A stretch of 64,000 nucleotides of DNA from the NCBI GenBank assembly GCA_910578075.1, contig CAJTPK010000008.1, positions 1 to 64,000 on the forward strand, given 5' to 3'. This document shows positions 16,130-26,678 of the stretch, one piece after another. Within the stretch, counting starts at the first letter, position 1. Every line of letters begins with the position of its first letter. This DNA comes from an uncultured Muribaculaceae bacterium (lineage in GTDB: Bacteria; Bacteroidota; Bacteroidia; Bacteroidales; Muribaculaceae). The notes beneath the pieces are model-generated. The model saw nothing but the letters and a program-made list of their open reading frames with translations, was not told the DNA's origin and made no database searches. Made by a program: the position numbers and the translations under genes.

Positions 16130-18049
16130 ATGAATAAATTAGGTTATATCCGCGTTGCTGCTGTTTCTCCGGAAACAAAAGTGGCTGATGTGGACTTCAA
16201 TATAAATGAAATAATGAGAATGGTCCGCGTTGCCGCAGAAAGCCACGCGGACATTGCTGTGTTCCCCGAACTTTCAGTTACCGGCTACACATGCGGAGAT
16301 CTGTTTTATCAGCAGAATTTGCTTGACAAAACAGAAGAAGCATTGCTCCGGCTTGCAGAATTCTCAACAGAAATTGGCACTGTAATTGTTGTTGGAGCAC
16401 CTTTAAGAAGTGGTTCCCGACTTTTCAACTGTGCTGTTGTAATAGGTAATGGCAAAATATTCGGAGCTGTCCCCAAAACTCACTTGCCCAATTATAATGA
16501 GTTCTATGAGAAGAGATGGTTTTCCGACAGTTCTTCCATTATATACTCGGCTGATGTAAATTCCGGTATTACAAACATATCTCCGAGAACTCTGTTTGAA
16601 ATTAACGGAGCCGTCGTTGGTATTGAGATCTGTGAAGATTTATGGGTGCCTGTGCCACCCAGCTGTGCCATGGCAGTCAACGGCGCTGAGATTATACTCA
16701 ATCTCTCGGCATCAAATGAACAGGCAGGTAAACACAGATACCTTATAGACCTCATAAAACAGCAATCTGCACGTTGCCGTTGTGCATATGTTTATTCATC
16801 CGCCGGTTTAGGAGAGTCTTCGACTGATCTTGTATTTTCAGGAAACTGCATCATAGCCGAAAATGGATCAATTTTAGCGGAGTCTGAAAGATTCACAGTT
16901 GATCCCAAGATTGAGATAAGGGATGTTGACATTCAGATGCTTCGCAATGACAGGCTGAAATATTCCACTTTTGCAGAATGCAAGACAAATGATTATACAA
17001 TTGTCAAAGCTTCCGAGAACAAGCATGACTATGGCTCGGAAATAATGCGTGTCATATCATCGCATCCGTTTACTGATGGCGAAAGATCTCACCTCCGCGA
17101 ACGCTGCGATGAGATATCATCAATTCAGGCATGGGGATTGGCTCAACGTCTTAGAGCGATAAATTGCAAGAACACCGTGATTGGTATATCGGGAGGTCTC
17201 GACTCGACCCTCGCATTGCTTGTAACTGTCAAGGCATATGATATGCTTGGATTAGACCGCAAAGGAATAACAGCAATCACAATGCCCGGATTCGGAACAA
17301 CATCACGCACACGATCAAATGCCTGGAAACTTATGGAATTGCTCGGAGTAACAATCCTTGAGATTCCTATTGGAGAAGCTGTAGAGCAACATTTCAAGGC
17401 CATTGGCCACGACAGCAGCATTCATGACGCGACATACGAAAATTCACAGGCAAGGGAACGAACCCAGATCTTGATGGATATGGCAAACAAAACCGGTGGT
17501 ATCGTTGTGGGCACCGGTGATCTGTCGGAACTTGCTTTAGGTTGGTGCACATACAACGGCGACCAGATGTCTATGTATGGTGTCAATGCTTCAGTGCCCA
17601 AGACACTTGTGAGATACCTTGTAGAGGGATATGCTGAAACCTCGGACAATCCGGAGATAAAAAAGGTGCTGACCGATATAGTCGACACTCCTATCAGTCC
17701 GGAACTCTTGCCCGCTGCAAAAGATGATTCAATAGAACAGAAGACAGAGGATCTCGTCGGACCATACGAACTTCACGATTTCTTCCTTCACGGCATGTTG
17801 CGGCATTCATTCCCTCCGGAAAAGATCTATCGTCTTGCCTGCCACGCTTTTGCCGGTGTATACGACAACGATACAATTAAGCATTGGCTTAAAATATTCT
17901 ACCGCAGGTTCTTCTCCCAGCAATTCAAAAGATCTTGTATGCCGGATGGAATGAAAGTGGGAAGTGTGTGTCTGTCTCCACGAGGGGACTGGAGGATGCC
18001 GTCGGATGCTTCCTCAAAACTGTGGATTAATGAAGTTGAAAACCTGTGA
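16130..18049 (+). CDS. nadE: Glutamine-dependent NAD+ synthetase
   Basis: A two-domain enzyme of about 639 residues that amidates deamido-NAD with ammonia from glutamine. The N-terminal nitrilase domain shows the Glu of FPELSVTGY, the Lys of KTHLPNY and the Cys of GIEICEDLW. The C-terminal synthetase carries the P-loop ISGGLDSTLAL and GTGDLSELALGW. I chose ATG 16130 because MNKLGYIRVAA matches the usual start of the family. The stop is seven bases before tsaC, so the two are likely cotranscribed. Confidence 0.95.
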   Translation: MNKLGYIRVAAVSPETKVADVDFNINEIMRMVRVAAESHADIAVFPELSVTGYTCGDLFYQQNLLDKTEEALLRLAEFSTEIGTVIVVGAPLRSGSRLFNCAVVIGNGKIFGAVPKTHLPNYNEFYEKRWFSDSSSIIYSADVNSGITNISPRTLFEINGAVVGIEICEDLWVPVPPSCAMAVNGAEIILNLSASNEQAGKHRYLIDLIKQQSARCRCAYVYSSAGLGESSTDLVFSGNCIIAENGSILAESERFTVDPKIEIRDVDIQMLRNDRLKYSTFAECKTNDYTIVKASENKHDYGSEIMRVISSHPFTDGERSHLRERCDEISSIQAWGLAQRLRAINCKNTVIGISGGLDSTLALLVTVKAYDMLGLDRKGITAITMPGFGTTSRTRSNAWKLMELLGVTILEIPIGEAVEQHFKAIGHDSSIHDATYENSQARERTQILMDMANKTGGIVVGTGDLSELALGWCTYNGDQMSMYGVNASVPKTLVRYLVEGYAETSDNPEIKKVLTDIVDTPISPELLPAAKDDSIEQKTEDLVGPYELHDFFLHGMLRHSFPPEKIYRLACHAFAGVYDNDTIKHWLKIFYRRFFSQQFKRSCMPDGMKVGSVCLSPRGDWRMPSDASSKLWINEVENL

Positions 18050-18056
18050 TAATATT

Positions 18057-18614
18057 ATGACCGAAGATATAAACAAGGCATTGGAGGTTTTGAAAGCCGG
18101 TGGGGTAATCCTATACCCTACCGACACAATATGGGGACTCGGATGTGATGCCACTAACGAGAAAGCAGTGGAACGCATATTCGAAATTAAAAAAAGGGCT
18201 GATTCAAAATCAATGCTGTCATTGGTAGGTTCCGATGGCATGCTGCAACAATTCGTTTATGAAGTTCCTGATGCCGCATGGCAGCTGATTGATGCTGCTG
18301 TGAATCCTCTCACCATAATTTACGACAGACCCCGCGGAATCGCTTCAAACTTAATGGCGGAAGATGGCTCAGCCGGTTTCAGGATAACGGGCGAAGCATT
18401 CTCCAAAACTTTATGTATGAGATTGCGTAAGCCTCTTGTCTCTACATCTGCCAATATATCGGGGCAACCGGCTCCACGATGTTTCAGAGAGATATCTCCC
18501 GATATACTTTCTGCAGTTGACTATATTGTCGAATACGGCAGAGATGCAGATAATGCATCGCCAAGCAACATTATAAAGGTAACTGACTCAAACGTTATCA
18601 AAATAATCCGCTAA
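18057..18614 (+). CDS. tsaC: L-threonylcarbamoyladenylate synthase (YrdC/Sua5)
   Basis: The 185-residue YrdC-fold enzyme makes threonylcarbamoyl-AMP from threonine, bicarbonate and ATP for t6A synthesis. Motifs: GGVILYPTDTIWGLGCD, the KKRADSKSM basic loop and STSANISGQPAP. The start at 18057 (MTEDINKALEVLKAGG) is chosen because the longer frame would run back into nadE. The C-terminal Sua5 domain is absent, giving the short TsaC form. TsaD, the partner, is encoded about 5 kb upstream. Confidence 0.93.
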   Translation: MTEDINKALEVLKAGGVILYPTDTIWGLGCDATNEKAVERIFEIKKRADSKSMLSLVGSDGMLQQFVYEVPDAAWQLIDAAVNPLTIIYDRPRGIASNLMAEDGSAGFRITGEAFSKTLCMRLRKPLVSTSANISGQPAPRCFREISPDILSAVDYIVEYGRDADNASPSNIIKVTDSNVIKIIR

Positions 18615-18638
18615 AACCGACAGCATCGACAAAACACT

Positions 18639-20066
18639 ATGATCAAAAGCAGGCTCAATGCTACAAGACAGAGATTGCTGTACATGACAAGCGACCTTGT
18701 CACGACATCAATCGCATTCCTGCTTTTCGATATCTCAAGATTCTATATCCTTAATAATGAGACACCATCGACCGAATCGGTAATCGGTTACCTTACGCAG
18801 CCAAAACTCATTCTTGAGCAGATTCTGATCCCATTATCACTTCTCGGTGTATACTGGCTATCCGGATATTATAACCGTCCATTCGAGAAGTCAAGACTAC
18901 AGGAGTTTATCACCACCTTCTACTCAGCGCTTTTCAATGCCGCCCTCATATTCTTCATATTATTGATAAACGACAGAGGACCAATTATTTCTGCCGACTA
19001 TCTGTTGATATGCATATCTTTCCTTCTATTGTTGATCTTCACATACACTGGAAGATTATTGATTACGTCTGCGACGAGAAGATTTGCAAGACGTAATAAT
19101 ATCAGATGCAATACCATAATCGTGGGCAATTCCGAATACGGTCATAAGATATACCGTCAGATGCATGCAAGCAAAAGGCTTGTAAAGTATAACGTGGTAG
19201 GATTCGTAGTTTTTAAAGGTGAGAATAAATCCATATCAGAGCTTCCATGCTGGGAACTTGACGAGATTGAAACAGTTTGTCGTGATATGGATATAGACCA
19301 GGTGATACTCGCACCCGAGCGCGATAAGGACAGTTTGGTGCTTGAAATGCTCGACAGGCTTTTCCCTCTTGACATACCTATCAAGATAATGCCTGACACA
19401 TTATCTTACCTGACATCATCAATCCGCCTTACTGACATCATGGCCGAGCCATTGATCGATCTGACCTCTCCCCCGCTTAACGACTGCGCAGTAAATATCA
19501 AACTCTCATTTGATATTCTTATCTCAGTGGTTGTTCTCATATTGCTCTCCCCTTTTATCGCAGCATTAATGGTATGTGTGAAACTAACGTCAGACGGTCC
19601 TGTATTTTACAAGCAAGAACGTATCGGCAAGCATCGCAAGCCATTTACTATTTATAAATTCCGATCCATGCGCACTGACGCGGAAAGCTCCGGTCCGAGA
19701 CTTTCATCTGAAAATGATGAGCGCATAACCCCAATTGGTAAGATTATGCGCAAATACAGGCTTGATGAGCTCCCCCAATTCTGGAATGTAATCAAAGGAG
19801 ACATGTCGCTTGTAGGTCCACGTCCTGAACGCGACTTCTATATACGTAAAATTATCAGGAAAGCGCCATACTACAGTCTCGTTTTCCAGGTCAAACCGGG
19901 TATCACCTCTTGGGGAATGGTAAAATTCGGTTATGCATCCAATATCTCACAAATGGTGGAGCGCACAAAGTTTGATCTGATTTACATAACCAACATGTCT
20001 CTTGCTCTCGATCTTAAAATCCTCATATATACGTTCCGCACCATCATAAAAGGCTCCGGCATGTAG
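18639..20066 (+). CDS. Polyprenyl-phosphate glycosylphosphotransferase (exopolysaccharide priming)
   Basis: The 475-residue protein has about four N-terminal membrane helices (to about 140), a central nucleotide-fold region (NTIIVGNSEYG, about 170-260), a fifth hydrophobic segment and a C-terminal catalytic PGT domain with YKQERIGKHRKPFTIYKFRS, LDELPQFWNVIKGDMSLVG and PRPERDFY. This is the WcaJ/WbaP large monotopic class that starts glycan synthesis by moving a sugar phosphate onto undecaprenyl phosphate. No other glycosyltransferases sit beside it, so it is probably a stand-alone priming enzyme. Confidence 0.92.
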   Translation: MIKSRLNATRQRLLYMTSDLVTTSIAFLLFDISRFYILNNETPSTESVIGYLTQPKLILEQILIPLSLLGVYWLSGYYNRPFEKSRLQEFITTFYSALFNAALIFFILLINDRGPIISADYLLICISFLLLLIFTYTGRLLITSATRRFARRNNIRCNTIIVGNSEYGHKIYRQMHASKRLVKYNVVGFVVFKGENKSISELPCWELDEIETVCRDMDIDQVILAPERDKDSLVLEMLDRLFPLDIPIKIMPDTLSYLTSSIRLTDIMAEPLIDLTSPPLNDCAVNIKLSFDILISVVVLILLSPFIAALMVCVKLTSDGPVFYKQERIGKHRKPFTIYKFRSMRTDAESSGPRLSSENDERITPIGKIMRKYRLDELPQFWNVIKGDMSLVGPRPERDFYIRKIIRKAPYYSLVFQVKPGITSWGMVKFGYASNISQMVERTKFDLIYITNMSLALDLKILIYTFRTIIKGSGM

Positions 20067-20129
20067 TTTCAATGGAATTTTAACAATCGTTTTTAACAAC
20101 AGACATTAATACGACAATAACTTTTTTCA

Positions 20130-21929
20130 ATGGCATATAAAGAGACTCATAATAGATTTACAGAACTCTGGATGAGATTTGTGATATGGCGTGAACACCA
20201 TATCCGTGAGAAATCATTCCTGCTCATATTGGCTCTCGTGGTCGGGGTGTGCTGTGGATTTGCCGCGCAACTTCTGAAATACCTCATTCACCTGATCGCC
20301 GGTCTTCTGACTGCCCATATGAGCACAACCACCGCCAACTGGCTATATCTCGTATATCCTGTTGTAGGCATACTCGTTGTCACTCTTTTTCTCCGCTATG
20401 TAGTGAAAGAGAATATATCCCACGGTGTGACAAAAGTTCTATATGCCATCTCGCGCAGAAAGTCGCGCCTGAAAAAGCGTAACATGTATGCATCGCTTGT
20501 TGCCTCTTCAATAACAATCGGTTTCGGAGGTTCAGTTGGAGCCGAGGGCCCGATTGTATTCACAGGAGCTGCCATAGGCTCAAATATAGGGCAGGCATTC
20601 AGGCTGTCTCCAAGAATATTGATGATTCTTGTCGGATGTGGAGCGGCGGCAGGTATTGCGGGTATATTCCGTGCCCCAATCGCCGGCATGCTTTTCACTC
20701 TGGAAGTGCTGATGATCGACCTTACCGGAATGACAGTCATGCCGCTTTTGCTATCGTCTGTTGCAGGAGCCGTAGTGGCATATGTCTTAGAGGGATATAA
20801 TGCAGAATTCTTCTTTGTCCAGTCGGAACCATTCGTTACAAGCCGCATTCCGTTCACAATATTACTCGGTGTGGTGTGCGGATTGATGTCCTATTACTTC
20901 ACTAAGGTAATGTTCATGATGGAATCGATGTTCAGTAAACTGAAACATTCCGGACTGAAGATAGTAGTGGGAGGAGTTATAATGGCTGGACTAATCTTCC
21001 TATTCCCGCCTCTTTACGGTGAAGGATACGGGGCGATCAACAATCTCTTGCTCGGAGATGTCTCAAAGGTGGTAGACGGAACATTCTTTTATGTAGACCG
21101 CGACAACGTATGGTTCCTAATCCTCTTTATCAGTGCAGTGGCCATGACCAAGGCTTTTGCAACTTCGGCTACAAATGGTGCCGGAGGTGTAGGTGGAACA
21201 TTCGCACCCTCACTTTTTGTCGGGGCGCTTACCGGATTCCTGTTTGCATACATAGTCAACAACCTCGACCTTGGTTTCGAACTTTCACAAAAAAACTTCG
21301 CTCTCATGGGCATGGCAGGTGTGATGAGTGGTGTTATGCATGCTCCGTTGATGGCTATATTCCTTACCGCGGAGATGACCGGAGGCTATGACCTTTTTCT
21401 ACCCCTCCTGATTGTTTCCGCTCTCGCATTTATTACAATCCGTATTTTCACTCCCTACAGCATATATACAATGCGCCTTGCCAAGGCGGGAGACCTTGTG
21501 ACCCATCAGAAAGACAAGGCAGTATTGACTCTTCTGAAAGTTGACAATCTTATTGAGAAAGATTTCAAGGAGGTGCATCCGGAAATGAACCTGAAGGAGA
21601 TGGTTGACGTAATATCAGTGTCAAACCGTAATCTTTTTCCTGTCACAGACTCTGAAGGCAATCTGAAGGGAGTGGTGCTGCTTGACGAGATCAGGAATAT
21701 CATGTTCCGTGCCGACCTGTATAAAAAGATGCATGTGTCAAGATTCATGTCGGCTGTGCCGGATGTGATCGAGATTTCATATCCCATGGACAAAGTAATG
21801 GAAATTTTTGACCGCACCAACGCATGGAATTTGCCTGTTGTCGACAATGGCAAATATGTAGGGTTTGTTTCTAAATCAAAAATATTCAATTCTTACAGAC
21901 GTGTGCTCAGGCACTTCACCGAAGACTGA
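20130..21929 (+). CDS. ClC-family chloride channel/transporter with CBS pair
   Basis: The 599-residue membrane protein carries about ten to twelve hydrophobic segments with ClC selectivity motifs GSVGAEGPIV (containing the gating glutamate), GIFRAPIAG and GGVGGTFAPSLFVG. The C-terminal 130 residues form two CBS domains, which usually bind adenine nucleotides and gate the channel. The retained glutamate is compatible with Cl-/H+ exchange or gated conduction; the sequence does not decide. It stands as a single gene between the glycosylphosphotransferase and fmt. Confidence 0.93.
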   Translation: MAYKETHNRFTELWMRFVIWREHHIREKSFLLILALVVGVCCGFAAQLLKYLIHLIAGLLTAHMSTTTANWLYLVYPVVGILVVTLFLRYVVKENISHGVTKVLYAISRRKSRLKKRNMYASLVASSITIGFGGSVGAEGPIVFTGAAIGSNIGQAFRLSPRILMILVGCGAAAGIAGIFRAPIAGMLFTLEVLMIDLTGMTVMPLLLSSVAGAVVAYVLEGYNAEFFFVQSEPFVTSRIPFTILLGVVCGLMSYYFTKVMFMMESMFSKLKHSGLKIVVGGVIMAGLIFLFPPLYGEGYGAINNLLLGDVSKVVDGTFFYVDRDNVWFLILFISAVAMTKAFATSATNGAGGVGGTFAPSLFVGALTGFLFAYIVNNLDLGFELSQKNFALMGMAGVMSGVMHAPLMAIFLTAEMTGGYDLFLPLLIVSALAFITIRIFTPYSIYTMRLAKAGDLVTHQKDKAVLTLLKVDNLIEKDFKEVHPEMNLKEMVDVISVSNRNLFPVTDSEGNLKGVVLLDEIRNIMFRADLYKKMHVSRFMSAVPDVIEISYPMDKVMEIFDRTNAWNLPVVDNGKYVGFVSKSKIFNSYRRVLRHFTED

Positions 21930-21968
21930 ATCCACGATGAACGTCTGATGAGAAATATATAATTATAT

Positions 21969-22946
21969 ATGATGAGAAAAGAAGATCTTAAGATAGTATT
22001 TTTTGGCACACCCGAATTTGCAGTGACAAGTCTCGCCCGGCTTGTAGATGAGGGGTATAATGTCGCAGGTGTCGTGACTATGCCTGACAAAGAAGCCGGA
22101 AGAGGTAGAAAACTGATGGAAAGCGATGTGAAGAAATACGCCGTTGAGAAGGGGTTGCACCTGATGCAACCGGAGAAACTCAAAGCGCCGGAATTTGTTG
22201 ACGAACTTAGATCAATCGATGCCGACTTATTTATTGTCATTGCCTTTAGAATGCTCCCGGAAGTGGTATGGACAATGCCTCGACTCGGAACATTCAACTT
22301 ACATGGCTCCCTGCTTCCTAAATATCGTGGAGCGGCTCCCATCAACCGGGCAATAATGAATGGAGAGACAGAGACCGGAGTAACCACATTCTTCCTTAAA
22401 CATGAGATTGATACCGGCGATATCATCGGTTCAAAATCTATTCCTGTCGGAGAAAACGATAATGTGGGAATCATTTATGATAAACTCATGAACATAGGTG
22501 CGGATATGGTCATTGACACAGTTGATAGAATAATCGATGGCACTCTGACCACTTCTCCTCAACCGGAAGGTGAATTCACTCCGGCGCCCAAAATATTTAA
22601 GGAAGATTGCCGCATATTATGGAATAGATCGGCTCGCGACATACATAATCATATACGCGGACTTTCACCATATCCTACCGCATTCTCGACGTTGACAGAG
22701 GCTAATGGGAAATCGATGGATGTGAAGATTTTCGAATCAGCGCTGAATAATGATTTCAAATTTCCCGAGGATGCACGACCCGGCACAGTTGCAGTCAGCG
22801 GAAAGTCTCTTTATGTAAAGACCGGGGATGATGCCATTGAAATAAAATCACTTCAGCCCTCAGGAAAGAAACGGATGGAAACCTCCGCATTTTTACTCGG
22901 ATACCATCCAGTAGAATTTATCAGTCCCTCATCCTCGGAATCATAA
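21969..22946 (+). CDS. fmt: Methionyl-tRNA formyltransferase
   Basis: The 325-residue enzyme formylates initiator Met-tRNA using 10-formyl-THF. The start gives VFFGTPEFAV, then NLHGSLLPKYRGAAPINRAI with the catalytic His and Asn, and EIDTGDIIG with the catalytic Asp. The C-terminal OB-like domain is present. A second ATG three bases in is an equal start. The TAA stop shares one base with the menD ATG, so translation of the two genes may be coupled. Confidence 0.96.
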   Translation: MMRKEDLKIVFFGTPEFAVTSLARLVDEGYNVAGVVTMPDKEAGRGRKLMESDVKKYAVEKGLHLMQPEKLKAPEFVDELRSIDADLFIVIAFRMLPEVVWTMPRLGTFNLHGSLLPKYRGAAPINRAIMNGETETGVTTFFLKHEIDTGDIIGSKSIPVGENDNVGIIYDKLMNIGADMVIDTVDRIIDGTLTTSPQPEGEFTPAPKIFKEDCRILWNRSARDIHNHIRGLSPYPTAFSTLTEANGKSMDVKIFESALNNDFKFPEDARPGTVAVSGKSLYVKTGDDAIEIKSLQPSGKKRMETSAFLLGYHPVEFISPSSSES

Positions 22947-24667
22947 TGAACACATCTGATATTGAAAAATTAGATACCGACAAACATTATTGCAGAATTC
23001 TTTATGACATCCTTCTTGCGAAGGGGGTGAAAGATATAGTTCTTTCACCCGGCAGTCGTAATGCCCCTCTGCTTATAGGCGCATCGTGCCGTCCCTTCAA
23101 CGGAAGGATAATAACCGATGAAAGAACTGCCGCTTTTGTGGCTTTAGGCATAGCTTTGACGGCAAACCGACCGGTTGCTCTCGTGTGCACATCCGGGACA
23201 GCTCTGTATAACTATGCTCCTGCTATTGCAGAAGCATATTATCAACACATACCGCTGATAGTTATCACCGCCGACCGTCCACTTGAATGGATAGACCAGG
23301 ATGATTCACAGACACTAATCCAACCCGGTGCTCTTGATAAGATTGTAAAGGGCAGCTATGATATTCCGGTAGAGAATCAGGACAGACGTCAGGAACACTG
23401 GTATGTTAACAGGATTGTCAATGAAGCATGCAATCTTGCATTGTCTGAAAGAAAAGGACCGGTGCATATAAACATACGTCTTGATAACCCTCTCAACGGA
23501 ACAATACCATACTCACCTACCCAACCGAGGATAATCGAACATATTTCCGATGTCAATCTTCCCCCTCACATTTACAAAAAGCTGACAGGGGAATTAAATG
23601 GCAAGAAAGTGCTTATCACGGCAGGTTTCATGCAGCCTGATCATGACCTCAACAGATGGATACGCCAGTTTGCAGAGTTTCCCAATGTCGCGATAATGAG
23701 CGAGACATTATCAAATCTGCACCTTGATGGTGATCCATATAACATTGATACTGCGCTGTCATATCTTGAAAACCATTCCACTCCTAACGTTATCAACCAA
23801 CTGACACCGGACGTTGTGATATCTATCGGTGGTGCCCTTATATCAAGGAAACTTAAGGAATTCCTAAGAAACAATCCTCCTGCAGAACATTGGACCCTTG
23901 GAGATACCTCTCCATCTTCCGACTGCTTCATGTGTCTGTCACGTCATATTGATGTCTCCCCTGCCAAGTTCTTCAAGGGGATCTCACATCATATGCTTAA
24001 AATGCAGAAAGGATGCAAAACATCGGAATATAAACATGTATGGTCTGATTTAAGGACAAAGGCTTTGAAAAGCCATGACGAATACATTGCCCAAGCCGGG
24101 GATTGGTCGGAGATGACGGCATTCAAATACATGCTCGACAATCTGCCTTCTTCTTTCAACCTCTTCCTATCGAACGGTACCTCTGTAAGGTACGGGCAGT
24201 TATTCACCGAAAAAATACCTCATGCCACATTCGGATGTCGAGGCGTCTCCGGTATTGATGGCACAAGTGCGACAGCTGCCGGATGCGCGATGGCATACCC
24301 TGGAGAGACCATACTGATATCCGGAGATATGTCTATGAGTTATGATACCGGAGTGCTTGGATTGAAAGATATTCCTGAAAGATTCAAGATAATAGTCATA
24401 AATAACAATGGTGGAGGAATCTTCAGATTCATCCCTTCAACCCGCAATTGCCCCGAACGGGAGGAACTTTTTTGCGCTCCCCCCATCCTGCCTCTAAAAA
24501 AGTTGGCAGATGCATACGGTTGGAAATATATGAAAGCAGAATCCATGTCGGAACTTATAGATACCTATCAGGTATTTTTACAAACCGGACAAAAGGCGAT
24601 ACTTGAAATAAAGGCAGACAAGGATTATTCTGCCGATGTTCTTGTGAATTACATGAAAAGAAAATGA
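22946..24667 (+). CDS. menD: SEPHCHC synthase (menaquinone)
   Basis: The 573-residue ThDP enzyme joins isochorismate and 2-oxoglutarate to give SEPHCHC. Visible features are VLSPGSRNAPL, DERTAAFVALG with the catalytic Glu, TSGTALYNYAPA, and the ThDP-Mg motif GDMSMSYDTGVLG...NNNGGGIF near 450-485. It begins the block menD-menB-menC-menE. The isochorismate synthase menF and the prenyltransferase menA are not in this window. Confidence 0.96.
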   Translation: MNTSDIEKLDTDKHYCRILYDILLAKGVKDIVLSPGSRNAPLLIGASCRPFNGRIITDERTAAFVALGIALTANRPVALVCTSGTALYNYAPAIAEAYYQHIPLIVITADRPLEWIDQDDSQTLIQPGALDKIVKGSYDIPVENQDRRQEHWYVNRIVNEACNLALSERKGPVHINIRLDNPLNGTIPYSPTQPRIIEHISDVNLPPHIYKKLTGELNGKKVLITAGFMQPDHDLNRWIRQFAEFPNVAIMSETLSNLHLDGDPYNIDTALSYLENHSTPNVINQLTPDVVISIGGALISRKLKEFLRNNPPAEHWTLGDTSPSSDCFMCLSRHIDVSPAKFFKGISHHMLKMQKGCKTSEYKHVWSDLRTKALKSHDEYIAQAGDWSEMTAFKYMLDNLPSSFNLFLSNGTSVRYGQLFTEKIPHATFGCRGVSGIDGTSATAAGCAMAYPGETILISGDMSMSYDTGVLGLKDIPERFKIIVINNNGGGIFRFIPSTRNCPEREELFCAPPILPLKKLADAYGWKYMKAESMSELIDTYQVFLQTGQKAILEIKADKDYSADVLVNYMKRK

Positions 24668-24732
24668 AAAAGTTTATGCTTCATTTTAAGTTTCGTAAAT
24701 TAGTTTAAACAACTTCAATAAACTTATACAAT

Positions 24733-25545
24733 ATGAACTGGAATACAATTAAGGAATACACAGATATTCTCTTCGAAGAGATGGATGGAATCGCAAAAAT
24801 CACAATTAACCGACCAAAAGTTTATAATGCATTTCGTCCTCAGACAAACAAGGAGATGCTTGAGGCATTCTCAATATGTCGTGAACGCCCTGATATACGT
24901 GTTATAATTCTCACCGGTATAGGAGACAAAGCATTCTGCAGCGGTGGTGATCAGAATGCCAAGGGACACGGTGGTTATGTTGACGAGAATGGTGTGCCAC
25001 GCCTTAATGTGCTCGAACTTCACCACGCTATCCGTTCGATTCCCAAACCGGTGATAGCAATGGTTAACGGCTATTCAATCGGTGGTGGAAACGTTCTGCA
25101 GGTTGTCTGCGATCTTTCAATTGCCTCGGAGAATGCCCGATTTGGACAGACTGGTCCGAAAGTTGGAAGTTTTGACGGAGGTTTCGGGGCTTCATACCTC
25201 GCACGTTGTGTAGGACAGAAAAAAGCGCGCGAGATATGGTATCTATGCAAACAATACACAGCACAGGAAGCTCTCGAGATGGGAATGGTTAATGCTGTCG
25301 TTCCATTTGACAAACTTGAGGAGACAACTGTGGAATGGGCTAAAACTATAATGAAGCGCTCACCTTTTGCCATACGCATGATAAAACGCGCGCTCAATGC
25401 CGAGCTTGACGGACAACATGGTTTGATGGAATTTGCAGGAGACGCAACCCTTATGTATTACATGATGGATGAAGCCCAGGAAGGCAAGAATGCTTTCCTT
25501 GAGAAAAGAGATCCCAACTTCGACCAATACCCCATGTTCCCATAA
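24733..25545 (+). CDS. menB: 1,4-Dihydroxy-2-naphthoyl-CoA synthase
   Basis: The 270-residue crotonase-fold enzyme closes the second ring of menaquinone from o-succinylbenzoyl-CoA. Diagnostic stretches are FCSGGDQNAKGHGGY, YSIGGGNVLQVVCDLSIA, GQTGPKVGSFDGGFG and YLARCVGQKKAREIW. Length and motifs are typical. It lies 65 bases after menD, 41 bases before menC. Confidence 0.97.
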   Translation: MNWNTIKEYTDILFEEMDGIAKITINRPKVYNAFRPQTNKEMLEAFSICRERPDIRVIILTGIGDKAFCSGGDQNAKGHGGYVDENGVPRLNVLELHHAIRSIPKPVIAMVNGYSIGGGNVLQVVCDLSIASENARFGQTGPKVGSFDGGFGASYLARCVGQKKAREIWYLCKQYTAQEALEMGMVNAVVPFDKLEETTVEWAKTIMKRSPFAIRMIKRALNAELDGQHGLMEFAGDATLMYYMMDEAQEGKNAFLEKRDPNFDQYPMFP

Positions 25546-25586
25546 TAAACGGACTCCTATTGTCCGTTTTATAAACCTTTTCAATC

Positions 25587-26654
25587 ATGCGACTTGAATT
25601 TTGCCCTTATAATCTTATTTTTAAGCGACCTGCAGGAACCTCCCGAGGCATATTGAATGAAAAGATCACATGTTTCATCAAGATATATGATGAGTCAGAT
25701 CCTTCTCGCTTCGGCATAGGAGAGGCGGCTGTGTTCCCGGGACTGTCACCGGAAGCAGATGAACGTTATTTCCATAAGTTGATCGAGCTTCAGACTAACG
25801 TAATGCTCGGCAGACAAACCGACCTCTCTAAATTCCCATCATTGCAGATGGGTTTTGAACAGGCTATCCGTGATTTCACAGGTGGTTGCTCGGGAATATA
25901 TTACAACTCCCCCTTCATTCTCGGCAAAACAGATATTACCATTAACGGGTTGATATGGATGGGAGATTATGACCGCATGATCTCACAGATAGAGGAAAAG
26001 CTCGCAGCCGGTTTTAAATGCATAAAGCTCAAGATCGGGGCAATTGACTGGAAGAGCGAAGTCGATATGATTGAATATATAAGGCGACGCTATGATTCCG
26101 GCAAAGTTGAAATAAGGGTTGATGCCAACGGTGGATTCTCCATGGATTCCGCAATGCCGAGACTCAAACGGCTTGCGGATCTTGACGTTCATTCTATCGA
26201 GCAGCCAATCAAAGCCGGTAATCCTCAGCTAATGCGTTTCTTATGCGACGTGTCTCCATTGCCTATAGCTCTTGATGAGGAACTTATCGGTAAGTTTACT
26301 ACCGACAGCAAAATTGCTGTCCTGGACGAAATCAAACCTGCATACATTGTGATAAAACCATCTCTTGAAGGCGGTTTCTCCGGAGCTGAGGAGTGGATAC
26401 GCCTTGCTGATGAAAGAGAGATCGGCTGGTGGATCACATCATCTCTTGAATCGAATATCGGTCTCAATGCATTGGCGCAATGGGTTGCGACACTAAAACA
26501 GACACGCCCACAGGGTCTCGGCACGGGAGCCTTGTTTACCAACAACATTTCTTCACCAATATTTACCGATGGTGAGAAACTTGGATATAACCCTGATATT
26601 ACCCTTGATTACGAGGCTATAGCAAAACTTGATTGGAGAAAACTTGAAATTTAA
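25587..26654 (+). CDS. menC: o-Succinylbenzoate synthase
   Basis: The 355-residue enolase-superfamily enzyme dehydrates SHCHC to o-succinylbenzoate. The barrel catalytic residues appear as KCIKLKIG (Lys of the KxK pair), RVDANGGF (metal Asp), SIEQPI (metal Glu), LDEELIG (metal Asp/Glu) and VIKPSLEGG (second Lys). The pathway uses its product before MenB, although the gene comes after menB. The stop is 24 bases before menE. Confidence 0.94.
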   Translation: MRLEFCPYNLIFKRPAGTSRGILNEKITCFIKIYDESDPSRFGIGEAAVFPGLSPEADERYFHKLIELQTNVMLGRQTDLSKFPSLQMGFEQAIRDFTGGCSGIYYNSPFILGKTDITINGLIWMGDYDRMISQIEEKLAAGFKCIKLKIGAIDWKSEVDMIEYIRRRYDSGKVEIRVDANGGFSMDSAMPRLKRLADLDVHSIEQPIKAGNPQLMRFLCDVSPLPIALDEELIGKFTTDSKIAVLDEIKPAYIVIKPSLEGGFSGAEEWIRLADEREIGWWITSSLESNIGLNALAQWVATLKQTRPQGLGTGALFTNNISSPIFTDGEKLGYNPDITLDYEAIAKLDWRKLEI

Positions 26655-26678
26655 AAGTTAAGTATCTTTCATAAAATA